The notes under the pieces: generated by a model | Told to the model about the DNA's origin: nothing | What the model saw: the letters and a program-made list of their open reading frames with translations, nothing else | Databases searched by the model: none | Assembly: GCA_021779835.1 (NCBI GenBank) | Contig: JAJXZX010000016.1 | Location: 1 to 64,000, forward strand | From: Pseudomonadota bacterium | Lineage (GTDB): Bacteria > Pseudomonadota > Alphaproteobacteria > Rhodobacterales > Rhodobacteraceae | Reading direction: 5' to 3' | DNA length: 64,000 nt | Shown here: positions 42,517-51,346 of the stretch, one piece after another | Layout: the number at the start of each line of letters is the position of its first letter | How positions within the stretch are numbered: the stretch's first letter is position 1 | Translations under genes and position numbers: made by a program

Positions 42517-45500
42517 GCACCCGTCTCTCCAAAGGTGGTCGCCTGATCGACCGCGCCTCGGCGCAGGAATTTTCGTTTAACGGCAAGCGGTTGCGTGGGT
42601 TTAAGGGCGACACGCTCGCCGCCGCCCTGTTGGCCAACGATCAGGTGATGGTCGGCCGCAGCTTCAAATACCACCGCCCCCGCGGCATCGTGGCCTCCGG
42701 CGCAGAAGAGCCGAACGCGCTGGTTAACCTTGGTAAAGGTGGCCGGTTCGAGCCGAACCAGCGCACCACCACCACCGAACTGTTCGACGGCGCCAGCTTC
42801 ACCAGCCAGAACCACTGGCCCAGCCTCGAATTCGACATCGGCGTGCTGAACAACTACGCCGCCCGCATGTTGCCCGGCGGGTTTTACTACAAAACCTTCA
42901 TGTATCCCCGCGCCGCGTGGAAGCATTTGTTCGAGCCCATCGTCCGCCAATCCGCCGGCCTCGGCCAAGTCCCCAAAGACCCCGACGCCGACCGCTACGA
43001 GTATGTATACGCCTTCACCGACATACTAATTGTTGGGGGTGGCATCGCCGGACTGCAAGCTGCGCTGACCGCCGCGTCGTCCGGTGCGCGCGTCATGCTG
43101 ATCGAGCAAACCCCCCACTGGGGCGGCCGCGCCCCGGTTGACGGCGTCTCCATCGACGGCAAACCCGCTGCCGAATGGATCAAGATCGCCGTCGAAGCAC
43201 TTGAAAACATGGGTAATGTCACGCTGCGCCTGCGCTGTATGGGGGCAGGGGTCTATGACCACGGCTATGTGTTGGCCGACGAGAAAGTCGCTGACCACAC
43301 CCCCGGCGACGGGCGCCCGAAACATCGGCTTTGGCGTATCCGCGCCGCCCGTGTCGTCACCACCACCGGCGCGATAGAGCGGCCTTTGTCCTTTGCGGGC
43401 AATGACATACCGGGCGTGATGCTGGCGGCGGCGGTGCGCGATTATGTGGTGAACTACGCCGTTTCCCCCGGCGACCGCACTGTGGTTGTCACCAATAACG
43501 ACGACGCCTACCGCACCGCCATCGCGCTGGTCGAGGTGGGGCTCTCTGTTCCCCTCGTGATCGACGCGCGCCCCACCGCGACCGGTGCTTTGCCAGAAAA
43601 AGCGCGTGCCATGGGCATCCGTGTCGAAACCGGCCGCGCTATCGCCAAGGTCAAGGGCTCGCGCCGCGTGACCGGCGTCGCCATCTGCCAGCAGGCGGGA
43701 GAAGGCACTGTTATTGAAGAGATTTCGTGCGATACGGTTGCCATGTCCGGCGGTTGGTCGCCTGTGGTTCACCTGTGGAGCCATTGCGGTGGCAAGCTGA
43801 TTTGGGACGCAGCGCAGGCTCATTTCCGCCCCGATGCGACGCGCCCGCCGACTGGTGCAGATGGCCAGGGTTTTGTGATTGCGGGCGGGGCCGCCAATGG
43901 CGCGTTGCAGGCTGAAGCCACGCTTTTCGATGCCGCAAACGCTGGTAAGAACGCCGCGCAAGGCCTTGGGCGCACTGCAAAATCAGACCTCTCAACCGCC
44001 TCGGCGGAGGCAGAGCAGCCGATGGCGCCGATCTGGGTGATGCCGCAGGGTGCGAGCGTGCAGTTGCGCTCCAAAATGTGGCTGGATTTCCAGAACGACG
44101 TGAAGGTCTCTGACGTGCAACTCGCCGCGCGCGAAGGCTATACCTCGGTCGAACATACCAAGCGTTACACCACCTTGGGCATGGCGACGGATCAGGGAAA
44201 ACTTAGCAACATCAATGGCTTGGCAGTCCTTGCTGATGCGCTGAACGCTGAGATTCCGCAGGTGGGCACCACCACGTTCCGTCCGCCCTATACCCCGGTT
44301 ACGCTGGGCGCCTTGGCCGGTGAGGCGCGCGGCGAAATCTTTCAACCGCTGCGCCGCACGCCAATCCACGAATGGCACGAGGCGAATCGGGTGGAGTGGG
44401 AGCCGGTCGGCCTTTGGCGCCGCCCCTACACCTTCAAGCGCAGCGGCGAGACCACTGAACAGGCAGTTCACCGCGAGGTCGTCAATACCCGCACCAATGT
44501 CGGGCTGCTGGATGCCTCGACACTGGGTAAGCTGTTGGTCAAAGGGCCCGATGCGGGCAAATTCCTCGACATGTTGTATACCGGCGTGATGTCCACACTA
44601 CCTGTGGGCAAGTGCCGCTATGGCCTGATGTGCAATGAAAACGGTTTTCTGTCGGATGACGGCGTGGTGGCGCGCATCAGCGAGGATAGCTGGCTGTGCC
44701 ATACCACCTCCGGCGGGGCCGACCGCATCCACGCCTGGATGGAGGACTGGCTGCAATGTGAGTGGTGGGACTGGAAGGTCTACACCGCCAACCTGACCGA
44801 ACAATATGCGCAGGTGGCCGTGGTTGGCCCCAATGCACGGAAAGTATTGGAAAAACTCGGCGGCATGGACGTGTCGAAGGAAACACTGCCCTTCATGCAA
44901 TGGGCGGATGGCATCCTCGGTGGCTTCCCTGTCCGGGTCTATCGCATCTCTTTCTCGGGCGAGTTGTCGTATGAAATCGCGGTGCCCGCCGGGCTTGGCC
45001 GCGCCTTCTGGGATGCTTGCATCGCAGCGGGGGCAGAGTTCGGCATGATGCCCTATGGCACCGAAGCGCTGCATATCATGCGGGCGGAAAAGGGTTTTAT
45101 CATGATCGGCGATGAAACCGACGGCACGATCATTCCGCAGGATCTGGGCCTTGGCTGGGCGATTTCCAAGAAAAAGGCCGACTTCCTCGGCAAGCGCGGG
45201 CAGGAACGTGTGCACATGACCGACCCCGAGCGGTGGAAGCTGGTGGGGCTGGAAACGCTGGACGGCTCGGTGATCCCGGATGGCGCGATTGCGGTTGCGC
45301 CGGGGGTCAACGCCAATGGGCAGCGAAACACCGAAGGTCGTGTAACATCAACCTATTACTCGCCGACGTTAAAGCGCGGCATCGCGATGGGGCTGGTGCG
45401 GCGCGGGCCGGAACGGATGGGCGAGACGGTGGAGTTCCCGAAGATCGGCGGCGGCTCGGTGACGGCGCGCATTGTCGATGCGGTGTTCTTCGACAAAGAC

Positions 45501-45521
45501 GGGGAGAAGGCGAATGTCTGA
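42513..45521 (+). CDS. soxA: Sarcosine oxidase alpha subunit
   Basis: The 1002-aa alpha subunit has an N-terminal 2Fe-2S-ferredoxin-like region (FNGKRLRGFKGDTLAAALLAN), an NAD-binding Rossmann domain (DILIVGGGIAGLQAALTAASSG, about residue 170), and a C-terminal GcvT/folate domain (from about residue 610) with SFSGELSYEIAVPAGL and RAEKGFIMIGDETDGT. It channels the methyl carbon to tetrahydrofolate. It shares its folate-domain type with the two DMGDH-like proteins at 18.4-23.4 kb. Confidence 0.96.
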   Translation: MSTRLSKGGRLIDRASAQEFSFNGKRLRGFKGDTLAAALLANDQVMVGRSFKYHRPRGIVASGAEEPNALVNLGKGGRFEPNQRTTTTELFDGASFTSQNHWPSLEFDIGVLNNYAARMLPGGFYYKTFMYPRAAWKHLFEPIVRQSAGLGQVPKDPDADRYEYVYAFTDILIVGGGIAGLQAALTAASSGARVMLIEQTPHWGGRAPVDGVSIDGKPAAEWIKIAVEALENMGNVTLRLRCMGAGVYDHGYVLADEKVADHTPGDGRPKHRLWRIRAARVVTTTGAIERPLSFAGNDIPGVMLAAAVRDYVVNYAVSPGDRTVVVTNNDDAYRTAIALVEVGLSVPLVIDARPTATGALPEKARAMGIRVETGRAIAKVKGSRRVTGVAICQQAGEGTVIEEISCDTVAMSGGWSPVVHLWSHCGGKLIWDAAQAHFRPDATRPPTGADGQGFVIAGGAANGALQAEATLFDAANAGKNAAQGLGRTAKSDLSTASAEAEQPMAPIWVMPQGASVQLRSKMWLDFQNDVKVSDVQLAAREGYTSVEHTKRYTTLGMATDQGKLSNINGLAVLADALNAEIPQVGTTTFRPPYTPVTLGALAGEARGEIFQPLRRTPIHEWHEANRVEWEPVGLWRRPYTFKRSGETTEQAVHREVVNTRTNVGLLDASTLGKLLVKGPDAGKFLDMLYTGVMSTLPVGKCRYGLMCNENGFLSDDGVVARISEDSWLCHTTSGGADRIHAWMEDWLQCEWWDWKVYTANLTEQYAQVAVVGPNARKVLEKLGGMDVSKETLPFMQWADGILGGFPVRVYRISFSGELSYEIAVPAGLGRAFWDACIAAGAEFGMMPYGTEALHIMRAEKGFIMIGDETDGTIIPQDLGLGWAISKKKADFLGKRGQERVHMTDPERWKLVGLETLDGSVIPDGAIAVAPGVNANGQRNTEGRVTSTYYSPTLKRGIAMGLVRRGPERMGETVEFPKIGGGSVTARIVDAVFFDKDGEKANV

Positions 45522-46080
45522 GGCAATCTCTGCATTGGGCGGCGCCCGGTTCGAGGGCTATGTCACCGTGGAAGAGGTCGGCCCGGTCGGCATGATCACC
45601 CTGCGCGGCGCGCTCGGCTCACCAACGCTGGCCAAGGCGGTCGAATCGGTGATGGGCGTCGAGGTTCCCGCCTCGCGCCGCATCGAGACGGCGGGGACGA
45701 AATCGGTGGCATGGATGTCGCCGGATGAGCTGCTATTGGTGCTGCCCTATGCCGAGGTGACGGCAACGCAGGCCGCGCTGACGGCGGCGCTGGGCAAGGA
45801 TCACGCGCTGGCGGTTGACGTCTCCGACGCGCGCGCTGTGTTCCGCATCAAGGGCGACAAGGCGCGCGAAGTGCTGGCCAAACTGTGCCCTGTCGATTTG
45901 TCCCCCGCGGTTTTCCACGCAGGCGAGGTGCGCCGCACCCGCGCGGCACAGGTGGCGGCGGCCCTCTGGTTGAGCGGCGGGGATGAGTTCACGCTGGTCT
46001 GCTTCCGGTCGGTCGCGGGCTATGTGATGGGCCTGCTCCGCGCCTCGGCCGCGCCGGGGGGCGAGGTGGGCCTGTTCTGA
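45514..46080 (+). CDS. soxG: Sarcosine oxidase gamma subunit
   Basis: SoxG (188 aa) starts MSEAISALGGARFEGYVTVEEV and has the GcvT-like fold fragments WMSPDELLLVLPY and VDVSDARAVFRIKG. It overlaps the end of soxA by 8 bases. Gamma is a structural subunit that contacts the folate domain of alpha. The glyA, folD and purU genes that often accompany soxBDAG are not in the window. Confidence 0.93.
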   Translation: MSEAISALGGARFEGYVTVEEVGPVGMITLRGALGSPTLAKAVESVMGVEVPASRRIETAGTKSVAWMSPDELLLVLPYAEVTATQAALTAALGKDHALAVDVSDARAVFRIKGDKAREVLAKLCPVDLSPAVFHAGEVRRTRAAQVAAALWLSGGDEFTLVCFRSVAGYVMGLLRASAAPGGEVGLF

Positions 46081-46186
46081 CCGGCAGTTTCCCAGGGCGA
46101 ATTTGTGAGGCTCCGCGCAATCTTCGATTGACGTTTTCCCCGGTGCGGGAAAAGCTGGGCCCGGAAAATCAATCTGGGGAACGGAC

Positions 46187-46645
46187 GTGAAGGTATTTCG
46201 TATTGGGGCCGGTCTGGCTATCGGCGCGGTGATGGTGTTGTCCGGCATGACGGGGGCACTCGCGAAGCAATCCAGCCTTGTGATCGCGCCGGGCTCGACC
46301 GTTTACGATTGCCAGATGGGGATGCACGAGTCGTTCATTCCTCCGCGCATCCTGCTGATCCGAGACCCTTCGACACATAAGGTCGCGATCTACGACGGCT
46401 ATGTGAAATCGGTCTACGGTCGCCCGCTGTGGGCCACCACTGAAGAGGATACGCCCCAGCATCTGATGCTGATTTGGACCGTCAAGAACCTGAAGGGCGA
46501 CACCAACCGCGGCAGCTCGACCAACGTCGATATTCACTACAACGCGACCTACGTCACGGGCAGCCGATCCATCACGATGACGGCACAGGTCATGGGTTAC
46601 GTTAACCCCGAGTCGCAGGGCACCGGCAGTTGCACGCAGCGCTGA
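46187..46645 (+). CDS. Uncharacterised exported protein
   Basis: A 152-aa protein with a signal peptide (MKVFRIGAGLAIGAVMVLSG through ALA-KQSS). The mature part has two cysteines, YDCQMG and GSCTQR, probably disulfide-bonded, and several strand-like segments (LMLIWTVKNLKGDTN, SITMTAQVMGYV). It uses a GTG start preceded by GGGGAACGG. I do not recognise the family. It stands alone between soxG and sodB; an inverted repeat TTTTCCC-CGGTGC-GGGAAAA lies 36-55 bases upstream. Confidence 0.65.
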   Translation: MKVFRIGAGLAIGAVMVLSGMTGALAKQSSLVIAPGSTVYDCQMGMHESFIPPRILLIRDPSTHKVAIYDGYVKSVYGRPLWATTEEDTPQHLMLIWTVKNLKGDTNRGSSTNVDIHYNATYVTGSRSITMTAQVMGYVNPESQGTGSCTQR

Positions 46646-46865
46646 TTGCCGATGAGTGCGGGGCTGCCAAGGGGGCACGGCGCTGGTAACGCTTTGCGCG
46701 GGGGGCAAACGGCGTAGAAAACGGCGACTTTGCCGTCGCTTTTGCTTTCTGCGCTACAAAGTGACCGGGTGGTCGGGTGGGTATGCGCCCGTCAACCCTT
46801 GACCTTCGCCGCTTGAAGGCCCTTATTCCACCCATACCTTCACTCTGCGCGAAAGGAATTTTCCG

Positions 46866-47465
46866 ATGTCTTTTACCCTTCCCGAGCTTCCCTATGCCCA
46901 TGACGCGCTGTCCGCGCATGGCATGTCGAAAGAAACGCTCGAATACCACCACGACCTGCACCACAAGGCCTATGTCGACAACGGCAACAAGTTGATTGCT
47001 GGCACCGAGTGGGAAAACAAATCGGTCGAGGATATCATTCGCGGCACCTATGCCGCTGGCGCCGTGGCGCAGAATGGCATCTTCAACAACGCCTCACAGC
47101 ACTGGAATCACGCACAATTCTGGCAAATGATGGGGCCGGGCAAGAAAGCGATGCCGGGCGCGCTGGAAAAAGCGATCGTGGAAAGCTTTGGCTCGGTGCA
47201 GAAGTTCAAGGATGACTTCGCGGCTGCGGGCGCGGGTCAGTTCGGCTCTGGCTGGGCTTGGCTGGTCAAGGACAAGGACGGCGCGCTGAAGGTCACCAAG
47301 ACCGAGAATGGCGTCAACCCGCTGTGCTTTGGGCAGACCGCGCTGTTGGGCTGCGACGTGTGGGAGCATTCCTACTACATCGACTTCCGCAACAAGCGCC
47401 CGGCCTATCTGACCAACTTCCTCGACAATCTGGTCAACTGGGAAAATGTCGCGTCGCGCCTGTGA
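46866..47465 (+). CDS. sodB: Iron/manganese superoxide dismutase, SodB type
   Basis: A 199-aa superoxide dismutase. Metal ligands are visible: a His in GMSKETLEYHHDLHHKAYVD, a His in SQHWNHAQFWQMM, and Asp and His in GCDVWEHSYYIDFRNKRPAYL. The AQFGSGWAWLV segment is typical of the iron form. The ATG follows AAAGGAATTTTCCG. It detoxifies cytoplasmic superoxide. A terminator-like hairpin follows. Confidence 0.93.
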   Translation: MSFTLPELPYAHDALSAHGMSKETLEYHHDLHHKAYVDNGNKLIAGTEWENKSVEDIIRGTYAAGAVAQNGIFNNASQHWNHAQFWQMMGPGKKAMPGALEKAIVESFGSVQKFKDDFAAAGAGQFGSGWAWLVKDKDGALKVTKTENGVNPLCFGQTALLGCDVWEHSYYIDFRNKRPAYLTNFLDNLVNWENVASRL

Positions 47466-47500
47466 TGGGCATGTGACGCCACTCTGAAATCTGCGGAAAG

Positions 47501-47531
47501 GCCTGTCGGGGATCGTCTCGGCAGGCTTTTT
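47501..47531 (+). terminator. Intrinsic terminator after sodB
   Basis: GCCTGTCG and CGGCAGGC pair over 8 bases (one G-U) around a 10-base loop and are followed by TTTTT (47527-47531). It begins 35 bases past the sodB stop and also lies just beyond the end of the convergent LOG-family gene. Confidence 0.75.
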
Positions 47532-47553
47532 ACGTTGACGTCAGGGGGCAGCG

Positions 47554-48111
47554 TCAGGACAGCGCCGCGCGCAGGACGCGCGCCAGCGCAGGCACATCGG
47601 GTGCCAAAGTGATGTAATCGCGCATTGCCGCCTCGGCGAAGCCTTGCGCTATGACGTGATCAAGCAGCGCCAGCAGGGGCTGCCAGTAGCCCGCCGTATC
47701 CAGCAGCACGATAGGGCGCTGATGCAGACCCAACTGCCGCCATGTCAGCACCTCAAAAAACTCATCCAGCGAGCCCGCGCCGCCGGGCAGCACCACGATC
47801 ACGTCCGAGTTCATGAACATGACCTTTTTGCGCTCGTGCATGGTTTCGGTCACTACTAGGGTAGTCAGGTCACGCTTGCCGACCTCACGCTTTTCCAGAT
47901 GGGTAGGGATCACGCCAAAAGTTTCCGCCCCCGCACCCTGCGCCGTGCGTGCCACTTCGCCCATCAATCCGATGTCGCCCGCGCCATAGACCAGCCGCCA
48001 GCCCTCGTCGGCGATCAGCGCACCAACCGCCTGCGCGTCGCTGACATAGGCGGGCAAAACCCCATTGCGTGAGCCGCAGTAGACACAGACAGAGCGGTTC
48101 GGACGGGACAT
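47554..48111 (-). CDS. LOG-family protein (TIGR00730), cytokinin riboside 5'-monophosphate phosphoribohydrolase-like
   Basis: A 185-aa protein with SVCVYCGSRNG at the start, YGAGDIGLMGEVA, and the LOG motif VLPGGAGSLDEFFEVLTW. LOG enzymes release the base from nucleoside 5'-monophosphates; bacterial members are often general AMP/N6-substituted AMP hydrolases. The open frame extends to 48171, but ATG 48111 gives the family start MSRPNRSVCVYCG. It is divergent from the LysM gene. Confidence 0.88.
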   Translation of the reverse strand: MSRPNRSVCVYCGSRNGVLPAYVSDAQAVGALIADEGWRLVYGAGDIGLMGEVARTAQGAGAETFGVIPTHLEKREVGKRDLTTLVVTETMHERKKVMFMNSDVIVVLPGGAGSLDEFFEVLTWRQLGLHQRPIVLLDTAGYWQPLLALLDHVIAQGFAEAAMRDYITLAPDVPALARVLRAALS

Positions 48112-48139
48112 CGGGCTCTCATTTCTGAAAAGGGTTGCT

Positions 48140-48168
48140 TTGACCCCTGATAACGGGGTTGCTATGGT
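48140..48168 (+). promoter_or_regulatory. Promoter of the LysM-protein gene
   Basis: TTGACC (48140-48145) and TATGGT (48163-48168) are separated by exactly 17 bases. Transcription would begin near 48175, so the in-frame TTG at 48140 and ATG at 48164 cannot be the start codons and the ATG at 48239 is favoured. Confidence 0.55.
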
Positions 48169-48238
48169 CACTCAAGCGCTGGTCGGAAAAAGGGCACGGC
48201 GCATCAGGGACGATAGTGGGAAGCTGTTAGACAACATG

Positions 48239-49405
48239 GCGCGCTGGAACGAAATGGGGACGGGTGGCAAGGCCGCCGTCGTATCTGCGGGTGTGATCGC
48301 TGTGGCGGCACTGGGCTACGGGCTGTTTGGCCGGGGTGGCGCGCAAAGGCCCGTGCCCGCGACGATTTCTGCGCCCGCGACCAGCGCCACCGCGCCGGAT
48401 GCGGCACCTGCGCCGACGACGCCCCCGGCCCCCACAACGGCCAAGCCAGAGGCCAAGATCACCGCCCCCGCACCCAGCTTTGACGTGGTGCGCGTGGCCC
48501 CCGATGGCGGCGCGTTGGTTGCGGGCTCTGTCGCGCCGAACGCCAGCGTCGATGTCATGGTTGATAACACCAAGGTCGCCTCTGGCACGGCAGATGCGAG
48601 CGGTAAGTTCGTGACCCAGTTCAGCGTCGCGCCCAGCGACAAGCCGCGCGTGGTGACGCTTCAGGAAAGCCAGCCGGATGGCAGCACGGTGGCCTCGGCT
48701 GACAGCGTGATTATTGCGCCAACCGCTGCCGCGCCTACCGCAGAGGCAGGCACCTCTGCCCCCGCCGCGTCCGCCACGGCAGAGGCCACAACCCCACCCG
48801 CCGTGGCCCCGGCCACAACCGCCCAATCCGCCCCTGCGCCGGAGGCCGCGACCGCCCCCGCCGTTCTGCTGGCGGGCAAAACCGGCGTGACCGTCCTGCA
48901 ACCCGGCGGCGCGCAATCGGGCCCGGCGGGAAGCATCGGCATCGACTCGATCTCTTACCCCGACAGCGGCGCGGTGCAGCTTAACGGTCACGGCGCCCCG
49001 AACGCCAGCGTGCGGGTTTACCTGAACAACGCGGCGGTTCAGACCGCCACCATCACGTCCGATGGCAAATGGCAGATTGATCTGCCATCGGTCGATCCCG
49101 GCCTTTACACCCTGCGCGCAGATCAGCTTGATGCCAGCGGCAAGGTCACGTCGCGGTTCGAGACGCCGTTCAAACGCGAAGCGCCCGAGGCGCTGGCGGT
49201 GGCGGGTGTCGGGCAGGGTGGCACGGTGGGCGTTCATGCCGCGATCATTACGGTGCAGCCCGGCTTTACCCTGTGGGGCATCGCCAAGGCGAGCTACGGC
49301 GCGGGCATCCTTTACGTTAAGGTGTTTCAGGCCAACCACGACCAGATCCGCAACCCCGATCTGATCTATCCGGGGCAGGTATTCTCGGTTCCCGCCAACC
49401 ACTGA
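48239..49405 (+). CDS. LysM-domain cell-envelope protein
   Basis: A 388-aa protein: N-terminal membrane anchor (AAVVSAGVIAVAALGYGLFG), long Ala/Pro/Thr-rich linkers, two Ig-like or bacterial adhesion-type modules (GGALVAGSVAPNASVDVMVDN and GAVQLNGHGAPNASVRVYLNN are internal repeats of one another), and a C-terminal LysM domain (ITVQPGFTLWGIAKASYG to IYPGQVFSVP) for peptidoglycan binding. The frame is open from 48140, but a good promoter overlaps that part, so I use ATG 48239. It is probably periplasmic, tethered to the inner membrane. Confidence 0.8.
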   Translation, partial: ARWNEMGTGGKAAVVSAGVIAVAALGYGLFGRGGAQRPVPATISAPATSATAPDAAPAPTTPPAPTTAKPEAKITAPAPSFDVVRVAPDGGALVAGSVAPNASVDVMVDNTKVASGTADASGKFVTQFSVAPSDKPRVVTLQESQPDGSTVASADSVIIAPTAAAPTAEAGTSAPAASATAEATTPPAVAPATTAQSAPAPEAATAPAVLLAGKTGVTVLQPGGAQSGPAGSIGIDSISYPDSGAVQLNGHGAPNASVRVYLNNAAVQTATITSDGKWQIDLPSVDPGLYTLRADQLDASGKVTSRFETPFKREAPEALAVAGVGQGGTVGVHAAIITVQPGFTLWGIAKASYGAGILYVKVFQANHDQIRNPDLIYPGQVFSVPANH

Positions 49406-49489
49406 CCCTCGCGCACAGGGAACCTGCGTTCCGGCACTGGCGTTTTCGCAGATACCGCCCTAGGTATCCGTGAAACCAAGGAGCGGCAG

Positions 49490-51295
49490 ATGAGCCAGAC
49501 TGATACCTCGACCCGCAAGAGCAACTTGCGCACCATCCGCCGTGTGCTGCCCTATCTTTGGCCTCAGGGGCAGTTTTGGGTCAAACGCCGCGTGGTGCTT
49601 TCGCTGACCGCGCTGGTGATGGCGCAGATTTTTGCGCTGATCACGCCGTTCTTCTACAAGGCGGCGGTCGATATGCTGGCGGGTAAAACCTCTGATCCCG
49701 GCTGGATGCTGGCGATGGGGGCGATTGGCACCACCATCGCTTATGGTGTGACGCGGCTGCTGAACAGCGGCTTTGGCGAATTGCGCGACGCCATCTTTGT
49801 GCGCGTTGGGCAACGGGCGCTGCGCGCGCTGGCGCTGGAGACGTTTACGCATATCCACCGCCTCTCGATGCGCTATCACATGTCGCGCAAGACCGGCGGG
49901 CTGTCCCGCGTCATCGAGCGTGGGGTGAAGGGCGTCGACTTCCTTCTGCGCTTCACGCTGTTCTCGGTCGGGCCGCTGATGCTGCAAATCCTGATCGTGA
50001 TGGTGATCTTCGCCTCGCTTTTCACCGTCTGGTATGCCGCTGTCGTGCTTGTCACCATCACGCTTTACGTCACCTACACGATCAAGGTCACCGAATGGCG
50101 GGTGAAGATCCGCCGCCAGATGAACGAGCAAGACACCGACGCCAACCAAAAGGCGATCGACAGCCTGCTGAACTATGAAACGGTGAAATACTTCGGCGCC
50201 GAAGATCGCGAGGCGGCACGCTATGACACGGCGATGGCGGGCTATGAGCGCGCAGCGGTCAAGACCGGCCAATCGCTCAGCATGCTGAACTTCGGGCAGG
50301 CGTTCCTGATTACCACCGGGCTGGTCATCGTCATGGTGATGGCGGCAATGGGCGTGTCTGCGGGCAAGCTGACTGTGGGCGACTTCGTCATGGTCAACGC
50401 CTACATGATGCAAATCACTGCGCCCCTGGGTTTTCTGGGCACGGTCTACCGCGAGATCCGCCAGGCGCTGATCGACATGGGCGACATGTTCGACCTTTTG
50501 GAATACCCCGCCGAAGTGGTCGACAAACCCGGCGCGCCCGCGTTGGCCGTCACCGGCGGCGAGGTTGTGCTGGACGACGTCCGCTTTGGCTACGACGCTG
50601 AACGCGCCATCCTCAAGGGCGTCACGATCCGCGTGCCCGCCGGGCAATCGGTTGCCATCGTCGGCTCTACCGGGTCAGGCAAATCCACCATCGGGCGGCT
50701 TTTGTTCCGCTTTTACGATGTGACCGGCGGCAGCCTGAAGATCGACGGCCAAGACGTGCGCGATGTGACGCAAGACAGCCTGCACGCGGCGATCGGTGTG
50801 GTGCCGCAGGACACCGTGCTGTTCAACGACACCATCCGCTACAACATCGCCTATGGCCGCGCCAATGCGAGCGAGCAAGAGGTCTTTGCCGCCGCCCGCG
50901 CCGCGCAGATCCACGAGTTCATCCTCTCGCTGCCCAAGGGTTACGAGACGCAAGTGGGCGAGCGTGGGCTGAAACTGTCGGGCGGCGAAAAGCAACGTGT
51001 CGGCATTGCCCGCACCTTGCTGAAAAACCCGCCGATCCTGCTGTTGGACGAGGCAACCTCGGCGCTGGATTCCGAGACGGAGCAGGACATCAAAGAGGCG
51101 CTGACCCTTGCAGGTGAAGGCCGCACCGTCATCACCATCGCGCACCGCCTGTCCACCATCGCGGAATCCGACCGCATCGTCGTGTTGGAATCGGGCGAAG
51201 TGGTGGAAGAGGGCACCCATACCGCGCTTCTGGCGCGGCAGGGGCGCTATGCCCAGCTTTGGGCGATGCAGCAGTCCGAAGAGGCCGTGGACTAA
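49490..51295 (+). CDS. Atm1/HMT1-type ABC exporter
   Basis: A 601-aa half-transporter with six membrane segments then an ATPase domain: Walker A GSTGSGKSTIG, signature LSGGEKQRVGIARTLL, Walker B ILLLDEATSALD. The cytoplasmic helix motif DSLLNYETVKYFGAEDREAARYD is the hallmark of the mitochondrial Atm1/ABCB7 group and its alphaproteobacterial relatives, which export glutathione-linked sulfur or metal compounds. It functions as a homodimer. It follows the LysM gene by 84 bases and ends before a strong hairpin. Confidence 0.93.
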   Translation: MSQTDTSTRKSNLRTIRRVLPYLWPQGQFWVKRRVVLSLTALVMAQIFALITPFFYKAAVDMLAGKTSDPGWMLAMGAIGTTIAYGVTRLLNSGFGELRDAIFVRVGQRALRALALETFTHIHRLSMRYHMSRKTGGLSRVIERGVKGVDFLLRFTLFSVGPLMLQILIVMVIFASLFTVWYAAVVLVTITLYVTYTIKVTEWRVKIRRQMNEQDTDANQKAIDSLLNYETVKYFGAEDREAARYDTAMAGYERAAVKTGQSLSMLNFGQAFLITTGLVIVMVMAAMGVSAGKLTVGDFVMVNAYMMQITAPLGFLGTVYREIRQALIDMGDMFDLLEYPAEVVDKPGAPALAVTGGEVVLDDVRFGYDAERAILKGVTIRVPAGQSVAIVGSTGSGKSTIGRLLFRFYDVTGGSLKIDGQDVRDVTQDSLHAAIGVVPQDTVLFNDTIRYNIAYGRANASEQEVFAAARAAQIHEFILSLPKGYETQVGERGLKLSGGEKQRVGIARTLLKNPPILLLDEATSALDSETEQDIKEALTLAGEGRTVITIAHRLSTIAESDRIVVLESGEVVEEGTHTALLARQGRYAQLWAMQQSEEAVD

Positions 51296-51303
51296 GGCGC
51301 AAC

Positions 51304-51330
51304 GGCTGAGGGGCAGGCTGCCCCTCAGCC
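51304..51330. terminator. Bidirectional terminator between the Atm1-type gene and dnaB
   Basis: GGCTGAGGGGCA and TGCCCCTCAGCC form a perfect 12-base stem with a GGC loop. It lies 8 bases past the stop of the plus-strand ABC gene and 16 bases before the end of minus-strand dnaB. No T-run follows on either side. Confidence 0.75.
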
Positions 51331-51346
51331 CGTCAACGGGGCGGCC

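Noticed and set aside
46128-46156. TTGACG near 46128 as a promoter for the exported protein gene at 46187
   Set aside because: The hexamer 17 bases downstream (AAAGCT) is a poor -10; evidence is too weak to list as a promoter.
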